NCBI RefSeq assembly: GCF_021730435.1
Contig: NZ_JABWGX010000018.1
Span: forward strand, 7,501 to 71,500
Length of the DNA stretch: 64,000 nucleotides
Direction: 5' to 3'
Source: Xanthobacter agilis
Lineage (GTDB): Bacteria; Pseudomonadota; Alphaproteobacteria; Rhizobiales; Xanthobacteraceae
The position numbers and the translations under genes were made by a program. The stretch's first letter is position 1, and every line of letters begins with the position of its first letter. The notes under the pieces are model-generated. The model made no database searches, was not told the DNA's origin, and saw nothing but the letters and a program-made list of their open reading frames with translations. Of the stretch, positions 31,857 to 40,349 are shown piece after piece.

Positions 31857-33316
31857 GCTTTGCCACCGGCCTTCCCTCCAGCATCGGGGTGCTGCTCGCG
31901 ACCCCCGCGCTCGCCGCCGCCCTGCTTGCCCCCTGGTCGCACCCACGCTCCGGCGCCTGGATCAATGTGGCGGCCTGCGCCGTCTCCTTCCTGGCGGCGC
32001 TGGGGCTGCTGGTGCAGCGGCCGGAAGCCGGGCCCTACATCCTGGTGGATGATCTCAACATCGTGTTCGTGATCCTGAACACGTTCGTGGCCCTCACCAC
32101 CGCCGTGTTCAGCGCCACCTACATCTCCCACGAGCTGGAGACGGGCCGGCTCACGCCCGCCAACCTGCGCATCTACCACGCCATGTATCAGGTGCTGCTG
32201 TTCGGCATGACGCTGGCGCTGGTGTCCAACAATCTCGGCGTGATGTGGGTGTCGATCGAGGTGGCGACCCTCTCCACGGTGCTCATGGTGGGGCTCTATC
32301 GCACGCCGGAGGCGATCGAGGCGGCATGGAAATATTTCATGCTCGGCTCGGTGGGCATCGCGCTGGCGCTGTTCGGCACCATCCTGATCTACATGGCCGC
32401 CCAGCCGGTGGTCGGCGAGGGGCAGGACGGCATGGTCTGGACCGTGCTCGTCACCCGGGTGCAGGAGTTCGACCCGGCGCTGCTCAACCTCGCCTTCGTG
32501 TTCCTGCTGTTGGGCTACGGCACCAAGGTGGGCCTCGCCCCCCTCAACGCATGGCTGCCGGACGCCCACGCCGAAGGACCGACCCCCATTTCCGCCGTTC
32601 TCTCCGGCCTGCTGCTGAACGTGGCGCTGTATGCGGTGCTGCGCTTCAAACTGCTGCTGGCGCTCAATCCCGGCGCGCTCGCGCCGGGGCCGCTGCTGAT
32701 GGGCATGGGCCTCGCCTCGCTCCTCATCGCCGGCGCCATGCTCTACCGGCGGCGGGACATCAAGCGGCTGTTCGCCTATTCCTCCATCGAACATATGGGG
32801 CTGATCGCCTTCGCCTTCGGCATCGGCGGACCGATCGCCAATTTCGCCGGCCTGCTGCACATGGTGATGCATTCGCTCACCAAGTCCGCCATCTTCTTCG
32901 CGGTGGGCCATGCGGTGCAGGTGAAGGGCACGCAGAAGCTCTCCGACATCCGCGGGCTCACCACCTCCCACCCCCTGCTCGGCTGGTCGCTGGTGGTGGG
33001 CGTGCTTGCCATCGCCGGGCTGCCGCCGGGCGGGGTGTTCATGAGCGAATTCCTGCTCGTCACCTCCACCTTCGCCACGCCGTTTCCGCTGATGCTGCTG
33101 GCGGTGCCGCTGGTGGTGGGCTTGCTCATCGCGTTCGGAGCGCTGATGCTGAAGCTGTCCGGCATCGCCTTCGGCGCGCCCTCGCCGGGCACGGCGCCGG
33201 TGAAGGCCTCCTATGGGCCCATGCTGCTGCACCTCGCCCTGGTGCTGATCGCCGGCCTCTATCTGCCGGGACCGCTGGTGACGTGGTTCCAGCATGTGGC
33301 GAAACTCTTAGGATAG
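31853..33316 (+). CDS. hyfF: HyfF-like antiporter-type subunit
   Basis: The 487-residue membrane protein is a NuoN/NuoL-type antiporter-like subunit of the HyfF group. It has the motif VSIEVATLSTVLMVGLYRTPEAIEAAWKYF (broken here into the conserved Glu-containing helix), GYGTKVGLAPLNAWLPDAHAEGPTPISAVLSGL, the RRDIKRLFAYSSIEHMGLI segment and MHSLTKSAIFFAVGH. It is the second predicted proton channel of the complex. Coupled to hyfE by an ATGA overlap; hyfG follows 10 nt later. Confidence 0.92.
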   Translation: MSFATGLPSSIGVLLATPALAAALLAPWSHPRSGAWINVAACAVSFLAALGLLVQRPEAGPYILVDDLNIVFVILNTFVALTTAVFSATYISHELETGRLTPANLRIYHAMYQVLLFGMTLALVSNNLGVMWVSIEVATLSTVLMVGLYRTPEAIEAAWKYFMLGSVGIALALFGTILIYMAAQPVVGEGQDGMVWTVLVTRVQEFDPALLNLAFVFLLLGYGTKVGLAPLNAWLPDAHAEGPTPISAVLSGLLLNVALYAVLRFKLLLALNPGALAPGPLLMGMGLASLLIAGAMLYRRRDIKRLFAYSSIEHMGLIAFAFGIGGPIANFAGLLHMVMHSLTKSAIFFAVGHAVQVKGTQKLSDIRGLTTSHPLLGWSLVVGVLAIAGLPPGGVFMSEFLLVTSTFATPFPLMLLAVPLVVGLLIAFGALMLKLSGIAFGAPSPGTAPVKASYGPMLLHLALVLIAGLYLPGPLVTWFQHVAKLLG

Positions 33317-33326
33317 GAGCCTCGGG

Positions 33327-34832
33327 ATGCAGAGCCTCTCCGCCCTCCTGTCCGCCGGCACCCGCCGGCAGGGCTGCCGTCCCTGGCCGCGCGCGATCCT
33401 TGAGGCCGGCGACTGGTCGGCGCTCGCCGCGCACCTGGCCCAGGGCCGCTTCACCCTAGTCTCGCTGTGGGGCGACGCGGATGCCGTGCACATGGCGCTG
33501 CTGGACGAGGCCACCGGCGAAGCCGGCATCGCCACCTGCCTGTGCCCGGACCGACGCTTTCCCTCGGTCGGGCGCATCCATCCCCCCGCCCAGCGCTTGG
33601 AACGCGCGGTGCAGGACCTCTACGGCCTGACGCCCGACCACGCGAGCGACCCGCGCCCGTGGCTCGATCATGGCCGCTGGGGCATCACCGCGCCCCTGGG
33701 GCGGGCGGCGCCCGCAGCGCCCGCCGCGCCCTATGCCTTCCTCGCCGCCGAAGGCGCGGCGCTGCACCAGATTCCAGTCGGCCCGGTCCATGCCGGCATC
33801 ATCGAGCCTGGGCATTTCCGCTTCACCTGCCACGGCGAAACAGTGGTGCGCCTCGAAGAGCGGCTCGGCTATGTGCACCGGGGCATCGAGGGCCTGATGG
33901 GTGGCGCCTCCATCGAGGAAGCCGCGCGCCTCGCCGGCCGCATTTCCGGTGACAGCGCGGTGGCCTTCGCCCTCGCCTTCGCCCGCGCCGTGGAAGCCGC
34001 GCGCGGCATCGCCGCGCCCGCCCGGGCCATCTGGCTGCGCGCCCTGGCGGCGGAGCTGGAGCGGCTCGCCAATCATTTCGGCGACGTGGGGGCCATCTGC
34101 AACGATGCCGCCTTCGCGTTGATGCTCGCCCATTGCGGCGTGCTGCGCGAGCGCTGCCTGCGCGCGTGCGACATCGCGTTCGGCCATCGGCTGATGATGG
34201 ATGTGGCCATTCCCGGCGGCGTCGCCATGGACCTCGGCCCCGAGGGCGTCTCCGCTTTGCGCGCGCTGGTGACAACCGCCCGCGCCGCGTTCCCGGAGCT
34301 GGTGCGGCTCTATGACGAGACCACCTCGATCCAGGACCGCACGGTCGGCACCGGCATCGTCAAGGAAGCCCTGGTCCGCCGCTTCGGCGCCGGCGGCTTC
34401 GTGGGCCGGGCCAGCGGACGGGCGTTTGACGCGCGCCGGGTCCAGCCTTATCCGCCCTACAATCAGATGCCTTTTTCCATCCCGGTGCGCACCGACGGCG
34501 ATGTGAACGCCCGCATCTGGATCCGCATCCTGGAGATCGAGGAGAGCCTGTCCCTGGTCACGCGCCTGCTCGACACCCTGCCGGCGGGGCCGATACAGGT
34601 GCCCATGGAAGCCGGACCGGGCGAAGGGGTGGCGCTGGTGGAAGGCTTCCGCGGCGATGTGTTCGCCTATGTGCGGCTCGATGGCGAAGGGCGGGTGGCG
34701 CGCGCCCACCTGCGCGACCCGTCCTGGTTCCAATGGCCGCTGCTGGAAGCCGCCATCGAGGGCAACATCGTGGCGGATTTTCCCTTGTGCAACAAATCCT
34801 TCAACTGCTCCTACGCGGGCCACGACCTGTGA
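33327..34832 (+). CDS. hyfG: HyfG-like large subunit (NuoCD fusion) lacking the NiFe ligands
   Basis: The 501-residue protein has an N-terminal NuoC-like domain (about 30-110, with RRFPSVGRIHPPAQRLERAVQDLYGL) and a C-terminal NuoD/NiFe-hydrogenase large-subunit-like domain (about 150-501, with the VGPVHAGIIEPGHFRF and EERLGYVHRGIEGLM motifs). In NiFe enzymes two CxxC motifs hold the metal. Here the first is replaced by RISGDS (205-210) with no Cys, and the C-terminal one by LCNKSFNCSYAGHDL (487-501), where two Cys lie five residues apart. No NiFe centre can be held in the usual way. This marks an energy-converting-hydrogenase-related (Ehr) complex. No C-terminal maturation extension follows. 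Confidence 0.92.
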   Translation: MQSLSALLSAGTRRQGCRPWPRAILEAGDWSALAAHLAQGRFTLVSLWGDADAVHMALLDEATGEAGIATCLCPDRRFPSVGRIHPPAQRLERAVQDLYGLTPDHASDPRPWLDHGRWGITAPLGRAAPAAPAAPYAFLAAEGAALHQIPVGPVHAGIIEPGHFRFTCHGETVVRLEERLGYVHRGIEGLMGGASIEEAARLAGRISGDSAVAFALAFARAVEAARGIAAPARAIWLRALAAELERLANHFGDVGAICNDAAFALMLAHCGVLRERCLRACDIAFGHRLMMDVAIPGGVAMDLGPEGVSALRALVTTARAAFPELVRLYDETTSIQDRTVGTGIVKEALVRRFGAGGFVGRASGRAFDARRVQPYPPYNQMPFSIPVRTDGDVNARIWIRILEIEESLSLVTRLLDTLPAGPIQVPMEAGPGEGVALVEGFRGDVFAYVRLDGEGRVARAHLRDPSWFQWPLLEAAIEGNIVADFPLCNKSFNCSYAGHDL

Positions 34833-34842
34833 GGGACCGGCG

Positions 34843-35376
34843 ATGCGTCATCTTCTGCTGAACAGCCTTCTGTCCGGCCCTCTCACCGAAGCCGCCCCCG
34901 CGGCCGACGAGATCGCCACCCTGGCCGCCAGCCTCGGCGTGGCCGCGCAGACGCGGCTCGGGCGGAGCCTTGCCATCCGCGAGGTGGACGCCGGCTCCTG
35001 CAACGCCTGCGAATTGGAAATCCACGCCTTGTCCAATGCCTTCTATGACGTGGAGCGCTTTGGCCTGAAATTCGTGGCCTCCCCCCGGCATGCGGACGTG
35101 CTGCTGGTGACCGGCCCCGTCGCCAAGAACATGGCGGAGGCCCTGAAGCGCACCTATGACGCGACGCCCGCCCCCAAATGGGTGGTCGCGGCCGGCGATT
35201 GCGCAATCAATGGCGGTGTGTTCGCCGGCAGCTATGCGGTGGCGGGCGGCGTGGAAGCCGTTTTGCCCGTGGACCTGCGGATTCCGGGCTGCCCGCCCTC
35301 ACCGGTGGCGCTGCTCAAGGGACTGCTGGTCCTCCTGGACACCGCCAATTCGCCCGCGAGCCGCTCCGGGCGCTGA
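34843..35376 (+). CDS. hyfI: HyfI-like small Fe-S subunit (NuoB family)
   Basis: The 177-residue protein is the NuoB/HycG/HyfI homologue that holds the cluster equivalent to N2. All four candidate ligands are present: C53 and C56 in SCNACE, C120 in GDC and C150 in GCPPSP, in the hydrogenase-like CxxC arrangement and not the CC of true complex I. The ATG at 34843 is preceded by GAGGGA overlapping the hyfG stop. It is the last gene of the operon; no ferredoxin-like HyfA/HyfH subunit and no hyp maturation gene follow, so the electron donor is unknown. Confidence 0.93.
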   Translation: MRHLLLNSLLSGPLTEAAPAADEIATLAASLGVAAQTRLGRSLAIREVDAGSCNACELEIHALSNAFYDVERFGLKFVASPRHADVLLVTGPVAKNMAEALKRTYDATPAPKWVVAAGDCAINGGVFAGSYAVAGGVEAVLPVDLRIPGCPPSPVALLKGLLVLLDTANSPASRSGR

Positions 35377-35472
35377 GGGCCACCCCTCGGCGCGGGACCG
35401 GCGCTCGAAACGACGCGCGCCGAAACCGATCCTCGTGGCGCCGCGGATGATCCCGACCTTCGGAAAAATCGT

Positions 35473-35670
35473 CTATTGCGGACCCGGACCGGCCGCACCG
35501 TCGGTCAATTCCTTCACCCGGTGCAGAATGGCGAGCCAGGTCTGCTGGTCGTCATGCTTGCCGCCGATCTCGAAGCTCTGCGCCATGCTGGCGGCGAAAT
35601 CCACGCCCTCCGCGCCGTATTGCTCGGCGATGATCCAGGCTGTTCGCCACAGGTCTTGCTCGCTCGCCAT
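35473..35670 (-). CDS. small DUF6961-like protein
   Basis: This short protein of 65 residues (MASEQDLWRTAWIIAEQYG...) matches the pattern of DUF6961-type proteins: a Trp-containing first helix, YGxxGxxFAxxMA, then DxxTWLAILxRVxEL. Such proteins are cytoplasmic and uncharacterised. It is convergent with the Ehr operon. Frame and composition look coding, but the length makes this a moderate call. Confidence 0.6.
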   Translation of the reverse strand: MASEQDLWRTAWIIAEQYGAEGVDFAASMAQSFEIGGKHDDQQTWLAILHRVKELTDGAAGPGPQ

Positions 35671-35853
35671 TGTCCGAGCCCTCGATGGAGATCCGGCCCG
35701 GCGTCTCCCCAGAGGCGCCGATGCCCAAAATTTGGCCCGTCGTCGCGTGCATTTTCACCACGACCGGCCCCCTTCGGACGGTAACGAAAAACCAGAGGGC
35801 GGGAGGCATCTGCCCGTTGCCGGGACCAGCCGGCCTCCCCTTCCTTCCGATTG

Positions 35854-36813
35854 TCACATGTCCAACACCAGAAGGTCGCCTTTTCCACGCGACACGCAGG
35901 CCAGCATCCACCCCTCGTCGCGCTGGGCGGCGGTGAGGCGCTTGTCGCGGTGGTCCACCTCACCCTCCAGCACCTTCACCTTGCAGGTGCCGCAGGCGCC
36001 CTGCTCGCAGGAGGTGGGGATCTTCACGCCCTTCTCTTCCAGCGCCGCCGAAACCGACTTGTCGCCGGGGATCTGGTAGGTCTTGCCGGTGGAGGCGATC
36101 TTCACCTCAAACACCTTGTCGAGCAGCGGCGCGGGCGCCTTGCCGCCGAACCGCTCCATGTGGACGCGATTGGCACCGAAGCCCTTTTGCTGCGCGGTGT
36201 TGGCGATGGGATCCATCCACCAGTCCACGCCGCAGATGAAGAGCTGCGTGTCGTCCGGCCGGTCGGCCAGGATGGTGGCCGGGTTGAACGGGGGCTGCGC
36301 GCCTTCCAGGTAGAAGGTGGTGTTCTCCGCGAAGCTCGATGCCTCGATGGTGCCCTTGAACGACCCCGGCGAGCCGCCCGCGAACAGATAGTGCAGCTCG
36401 AACGGAATATCCTTGGATTTCAGATGGTCGGCGATGCTCAGAATGGGCGTGACGCCGATGCCCCGCGCGATCAGCACGGCGCGGGCGGTATCCTTCGGCA
36501 CCTTGAAGCGGTTGCGCGGCGTGCTCACTTGGAGCGTGTCGCCGACATTCACCTTTTCATAGATGGCCACGGAACCGCCACGGCTGTTGGCGTCCTTCCA
36601 GACCCCGATGCGGTAATGGCTGCGCTCGCTGGCGCTGTTGAACAATGAATATTGGCGCACCAAGCCGCCGGGGATCGTCACGTCGATATGCGATCCGGGC
36701 GAGAAGGCCGGCAGTTCGGCACCGGCGGGGTCCACCAGTTCCAGGGAGACCATGTTGTTGGCCTCGACGGTCTTCTTCGCTACGACGACCGGGTGCAGGG
36801 CATCGTCTGACAT
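35854..36813 (-). CDS. VanB/PDR-type ferredoxin-NAD(P)H oxidoreductase
   Basis: This 319-residue protein has a flavin-binding domain (RQYSLFN, FMN/FAD contact near residue 55), an NAD-binding domain (ARGIGVTPILSIADHL near 117) and a C-terminal plant-type [2Fe-2S] domain with CEQGACGTC and a later Cys (MLACVS). The order FMN-NAD-2Fe2S is that of phthalate-dioxygenase-reductase/VanB proteins, which feed electrons to Rieske oxygenases or demethylases. No oxygenase is encoded nearby, so the partner is unknown. The ATG at 36813 has GGAGAG upstream on its strand. A sigma-54-type promoter lies about 40 nt upstream. Confidence 0.88.
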   Translation of the reverse strand: MSDDALHPVVVAKKTVEANNMVSLELVDPAGAELPAFSPGSHIDVTIPGGLVRQYSLFNSASERSHYRIGVWKDANSRGGSVAIYEKVNVGDTLQVSTPRNRFKVPKDTARAVLIARGIGVTPILSIADHLKSKDIPFELHYLFAGGSPGSFKGTIEASSFAENTTFYLEGAQPPFNPATILADRPDDTQLFICGVDWWMDPIANTAQQKGFGANRVHMERFGGKAPAPLLDKVFEVKIASTGKTYQIPGDKSVSAALEEKGVKIPTSCEQGACGTCKVKVLEGEVDHRDKRLTAAQRDEGWMLACVSRGKGDLLVLDM

Positions 36814-36852
36814 TCGCAACTCTCCATGGACCTAAAGCCGGAATGGAGAGGA

Positions 36853-36868
36853 GCAAGGACAAGGCCAA
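36853..36868 (-). promoter_or_regulatory. candidate sigma-54 promoter of the VanB-type reductase
   Basis: On the minus strand TTGGCC (36868 downward) and TTGC are spaced so that GG and GC are exactly 10 nt apart (GG at 36866-36865, GC at 36854-36853). The -12 element (TTGCT) is perfect; the -24 element (TTGGCC against TTGGCA) differs by one base. It is 40 nt before the ATG at 36813. Confidence 0.55.
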
Positions 36869-37017
36869 TTTTCGGGCTACGAAAACCCCTTGTCCACAGA
36901 TGCCCACGAATGAGGCAGCGTCACGCCCAGCCAACCGGCGCGGCAGCCAAAGGCCGATGCCACGCCGGCGCCGATGGTGTTCCGCGCCCCGCCGGCACCC
37001 GGCGCGGCGCGCGGGTC

Positions 37018-38046
37018 TCAGTGCTCGAAGTCGAGCACGATCCGGCCCTGGATGTCGCCTTTGTGCATCCGGGCGAAGATGTCGTTGATGTTGTCCAGGC
37101 TGTCGGTGTGGATGGTCGCCCTCACCTTGCCCTCCGCAGCGAAGTTGATCGCCTCCTGCAGGTCGAGCCGGGTGCCGACGATGGAGCCGCGCACGGTGAT
37201 GCCGTTCAGCACCGTGTCGAAGATGGACAGCGGGAAATCGCCGGGCGGCAGGCCGTTCAACGACACCGTGCCGCCACGCCCCACCATGCCGAGCGCCTGC
37301 TCGAACGCCTTGGGCGAAACCGCGGTGACGAGCACGCCCTGGGCCCCGCCCACTTCCTTCTTCACGAACGCCACCGGATCGGTGGTGCGCGCGTTGACGG
37401 TCAGCGCCGCGCCGAGGCTCCGCGCCAGGTCGAGCTTGGCATCGTCGATGTCCACGGCGATCACGTTGAGGCCCATGGCCTTGGCGTATTGCACGGCGAG
37501 ATGGCCGAGGCCGCCGATGCCGGAGATCACCACCCAGTCGTCGGGCTTGGTGTCGGTCACCTTCAGTCCCTTGTAGACGGTGACGCCGGCGCACAGGATC
37601 GGGGCAATCTCGGTGAAGGAAATGTTGCCCGGCAGGTGGCCCACGAAATTTGGGTCGGCCAATACATATTCCGCGAAACCGCCGTTCACCGAATAGCCGG
37701 TGTTCTGCTGCTCCTCGCACAGGGTCTCCCAGCCGCCCAGGCAATGCTTGCAATGGCCGCACGCATTGTAGAGCCACGGCACGCCGACCCGGTCGCCCGC
37801 CTTCACATGCCGCACGCCCGCGCCCACGGCGGCCACATATCCCACGCCCTCGTGGCCGGGAATGAAGGGCGGCTTGGGCTTCACCGGCCAGTCGCCCTCG
37901 GCGGCGTGCAGGTCGGTATGGCACACGCCACTGGCCGCGATCTTGACCAGGATCTGCCCGGCGCCAGGCGTCGGCACCGGCACCTCCTCGATCGACAGGG
38001 GCTTTCCGAATGCGTGGACGACAGCGGCCTTCATGGTCTTCGTCAT
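37018..38046 (-). CDS. adhP: zinc-dependent alcohol dehydrogenase (AdhP type)
   Basis: This 342-residue medium-chain dehydrogenase/reductase has catalytic zinc ligands in GVCHTDLH and GHEGVG, the structural zinc site [15 protein letters not shown], the NAD-binding [17 protein letters not shown] loop and VDID after the second strand, where the Asp indicates NAD+ over NADP+. It would oxidise a primary alcohol such as ethanol or propanol. The start at 38046 (MTKTMKA) is chosen; MKA at 38034 is possible. It lies upstream of the reductase gene and downstream of the aldehyde dehydrogenase gene on the same strand, with 519 bp between, suggesting an alcohol-to-acid pathway. Confidence 0.88.
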   Translation of the reverse strand: MTKTMKAAVVHAFGKPLSIEEVPVPTPGAGQILVKIAASGVCHTDLHAAEGDWPVKPKPPFIPGHEGVGYVAAVGAGVRHVKAGDRVGVPWLYNACGHCKHCLGGWETLCEEQQNTGYSVNGGFAEYVLADPNFVGHLPGNISFTEIAPILCAGVTVYKGLKVTDTKPDDWVVISGIGGLGHLAVQYAKAMGLNVIAVDIDDAKLDLARSLGAALTVNARTTDPVAFVKKEVGGAQGVLVTAVSPKAFEQALGMVGRGGTVSLNGLPPGDFPLSIFDTVLNGITVRGSIVGTRLDLQEAINFAAEGKVRATIHTDSLDNINDIFARMHKGDIQGRIVLDFEH

Positions 38047-38565
38047 GCTTTTCCCTTTCGATCCCTTCTCGCGGCGGCACGGCAACAGGCCGCTTGGCCG
38101 CCGGTCCTCGATGCATCGCGGCACGGATCCCGGTGGCGGCGACGCACGATCCCTGGGGTCGCTCCAATGCGCCGCGGGTTGGCGACAGGCGCGCCGCCAA
38201 CCATGGGGCAGAACGGAACGACACCGTGACGATGGCGCGGGGGCAGGACGCGCGGGCTTCAAGAAACGCAGGCAGGATTGGGAATTGGGCGTGACGGCGC
38301 CGGGCACGCCAACGGCCGCCGGAAACCAGGGGGAAACTGGTCTCCGGCCTCAGTCATGGCCGTCAGATCCTCCTTGAGCGCGGGTGGTCCAGGGACTTTG
38401 GAGACGCCGCCGGCGACGGGATGGAGTCCACTGCCGGACCAACGACGCCCCAAACCCTTTGTTCCCCGGCGGCGGGACGGATTGAGATGAGGATGCCGGG
38501 CATCCCCGCCCCGCCGCCGGCCGGTATCGGGCCGCGGCGCGATCACGCCGCGGCGGTCGGAACGA
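38047..38565. other. 519-bp gene-free stretch between adhP and the aldehyde dehydrogenase gene
   Basis: No convincing gene lies here on either strand. It contains an 11-base imperfect hairpin (38319-38347, one mismatch) without a T-run, a hairpin after the aldehyde dehydrogenase gene (separate entry) and presumably the adhP promoter. I found no sigma-54 match before adhP. A GGCGACAGG at about 38201 resembles the half-sites upstream of the activator gene. Confidence 0.4.
38531..38554 (-). terminator. hairpin after the aldehyde dehydrogenase gene
   Basis: Perfect 9-base arms (38531-38539, 38546-38554) around a 6-nt loop, 12 nt after the stop on the minus strand. There is no T-run. Confidence 0.45.
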
Positions 38566-40086
38566 TCAGAAGAAACCGAGCTTCTTCGGGCTGTAGCTCA
38601 CCAGCAGGTTCTTGGTTTGCTGGTAGTGGTCCAGCATCATCTTGTGGGTCTCGCGACCGATGCCGGACTGCTTGTAGCCGCCGAACGCCGCATGGGCGGG
38701 ATAGGCGTGGTAGCAATTGGTCCACACGCGCCCGGCCTGGATGCTGCGGCCGAACCGATAGGCCCGGGAGCCATCGCGGGTCCACACGCCGGCGCCGAGG
38801 CCGAACAGCGTGTCATTGGCGATGTGGAGGGCTTCCGCTTCATCCTTGAAGGTGGTCACCGACACCACCGGGCCGAAGATCTCTTCCTGGAAGATGCGCA
38901 TGGAATTGTTGCCGAGGAACACGGTGGGCTTCACATAGAAGCCGTCCGCGAGGTCGCCCTCGAGCACGTTGCGCTCGCCGCCGGCCAGCACCTTGGCTCC
39001 CTCGGCCCGGCCGATGTCGATATAGGACAGGATCTTGTGCATCTGCTCGCTGGAGGCCTGCGCACCGATCATGGTGGCGGGATCGAGCGGCGAGCCCTGC
39101 GTGATGGCGGCCACGCGCTTCAGCGCCCGCTCCATGAAGCGGTCGTAGACGCTCTCCTGGATCAGGGCGCGGCTGGGGCAGGTGCACACTTCGCCCTGGT
39201 TGAGGGCGAACATCACGAAGCCTTCGATGGCCTTGTCGAAGAAGTCGTCGTCTTCCGCCGCCACGTCGGAGAAAAAGATGTTCGGCGACTTGCCGCCCAG
39301 CTCCAGGGTCACCGGAATGAGGTTCTGGCTGGCATAGCCCATGATGAGCCGGCCGGTGCCGGTCTCGCCGGTGAAGGCGATCTTGGCGATGCGCGTCGAG
39401 GATGCGAGCGGCTTGCCGGCCTCCAGGCCGAAGCCGTTCACCACGTTGAGCACGCCGGGAGGCAGGATGTCGGCGATCAGCTCGGCCAGCACCAGCATCG
39501 AGGCCGGGGTCTGCTCGGCCGGCTTCAGCACCACGCAATTGCCGGCTGCGATCGCGGGGGCGAGCTTCCAGGCGCCCATCAGGATCGGGAAGTTCCAGGG
39601 AATGATCTGGCCCACCACGCCGAGGGGCTCATGGAAATGGTAGGCGATGGTGTCGTGGTCGATCTCCGACAGCGCGCCTTCCTGGGACCGCACGCAGGCC
39701 GCGAAATAGCGGAAGTGGTCGATGGCGAGCGGAATGTCGGCCGCCATGGTCTCGCGGATCGGCTTGCCGTTGTCCCAGGTCTCCGCCAGCGCCAGCAGGT
39801 CGAGGTTCTCCTCGAGCCGGTCGGCGATGCGGTTGAGGATGAGGGCGCGCTCGGCGGCCGGGGTGCGGCCCCAGGATTCGCGGGCGGCATGCGCGGCGTC
39901 GAGCGCCTTTTCGATGTCGTGCTCGTCGGAGCGGGCCACCTCGCAGATCACCTTGCCGTTGATCGGCGAGATGTTCTCAAAATAGCGGCCGTTCACCGGC
40001 TCCACGAAGGTGCCGCCGATGAAATTGCCGTAGCGCGCCTTGAAGGGCGATGTCTTTTCCGGGCTGAGGAATTCGGGCTTGTTCAT
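38566..40086 (-). CDS. NAD+-dependent aldehyde dehydrogenase (AcoD/ExaC-type acetaldehyde dehydrogenase)
   Basis: The 506-residue protein oxidises an aldehyde, most likely acetaldehyde, to the acid. Length and sequence ([25 protein letters not shown] start) match the AcoD/ExaC/AldB group. The catalytic residues are present: [10 protein letters not shown] (oxyanion Asn), the general base in [11 protein letters not shown], and the nucleophile Cys in QGEVCTCPS. The ATG at 40086 has GGGAGG upstream. A sigma-54 promoter is 36 nt before it, and the divergent AcoR-like activator gene lies beyond. In Ralstonia the homologue acoD is controlled by AcoR and sigma-54, which supports the assignment. Confidence 0.92.
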   Translation of the reverse strand: MNKPEFLSPEKTSPFKARYGNFIGGTFVEPVNGRYFENISPINGKVICEVARSDEHDIEKALDAAHAARESWGRTPAAERALILNRIADRLEENLDLLALAETWDNGKPIRETMAADIPLAIDHFRYFAACVRSQEGALSEIDHDTIAYHFHEPLGVVGQIIPWNFPILMGAWKLAPAIAAGNCVVLKPAEQTPASMLVLAELIADILPPGVLNVVNGFGLEAGKPLASSTRIAKIAFTGETGTGRLIMGYASQNLIPVTLELGGKSPNIFFSDVAAEDDDFFDKAIEGFVMFALNQGEVCTCPSRALIQESVYDRFMERALKRVAAITQGSPLDPATMIGAQASSEQMHKILSYIDIGRAEGAKVLAGGERNVLEGDLADGFYVKPTVFLGNNSMRIFQEEIFGPVVSVTTFKDEAEALHIANDTLFGLGAGVWTRDGSRAYRFGRSIQAGRVWTNCYHAYPAHAAFGGYKQSGIGRETHKMMLDHYQQTKNLLVSYSPKKLGFF

Positions 40087-40121
40087 GGTTTCCTCCCTTT
40101 TTAGGGTCCGCGCAGCGTATC

Positions 40122-40137
40122 GCACCCGGCGTGCCAG
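40122..40137 (-). promoter_or_regulatory. sigma-54 promoter of the aldehyde dehydrogenase gene
   Basis: On the minus strand CTGGCACG (40137 downward) and GTGC are placed with GG and GC exactly 10 nt apart; the -24 element matches consensus TGGCAC in full and the -12 is GTGC instead of TTGC. It is 36 nt before the ATG at 40086, leaving a plausible leader with the ribosome site. Confidence 0.72.
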
Positions 40138-40256
40138 TTGCGCGCGGGGCCGCAAATTTTTATTCTTGCAGTGCGGTAAGTTATTGCCCCGCACCAGCTC
40201 GCACCAAGACTTGAACGGTTCCATCCCGCCCGCGCTGGACGACACCGGAATAGTCG

Positions 40257-40322
40257 TGCGAAACTGTCGCGGATAAGAACAAAAATCTGCGACAGGTGTT
40301 GCAAGTTGCGACAGGTGTCGCA
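40257..40322. promoter_or_regulatory. cluster of palindromic activator-binding sites
   Basis: TGCGACAGGTGTCGCA (40307-40322) is a palindrome with a 2-base centre, TGCGACAGGTGTTGCA (40288-40303) has one mismatched position, and a shorter related site lies at 40257-40270. They sit about 120-200 nt upstream of the sigma-54 promoter and just before the AcoR-like gene, the expected place for enhancer binding and autoregulation. Confidence 0.65.
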
Positions 40323-40349
40323 GGGGAGTGAAACCAGCCCGAGGTGCCG

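Noticed and set aside
27892-35376. A functional NiFe hydrogenase (hydrogenase-4)
   Set aside because: The large subunit lacks the CxxC metal ligands and there are no maturation or ferredoxin-like subunits.
35178-35450. Additional open frames overlapping hyfI
   Set aside because: They are out-of-frame shadows; hyfI has all family cysteines and a ribosome site.
38259-38546. A small gene between the alcohol and aldehyde dehydrogenase genes
   Set aside because: Composition is Pro/Arg/Gly-rich with no ribosome site and no recognisable pattern.
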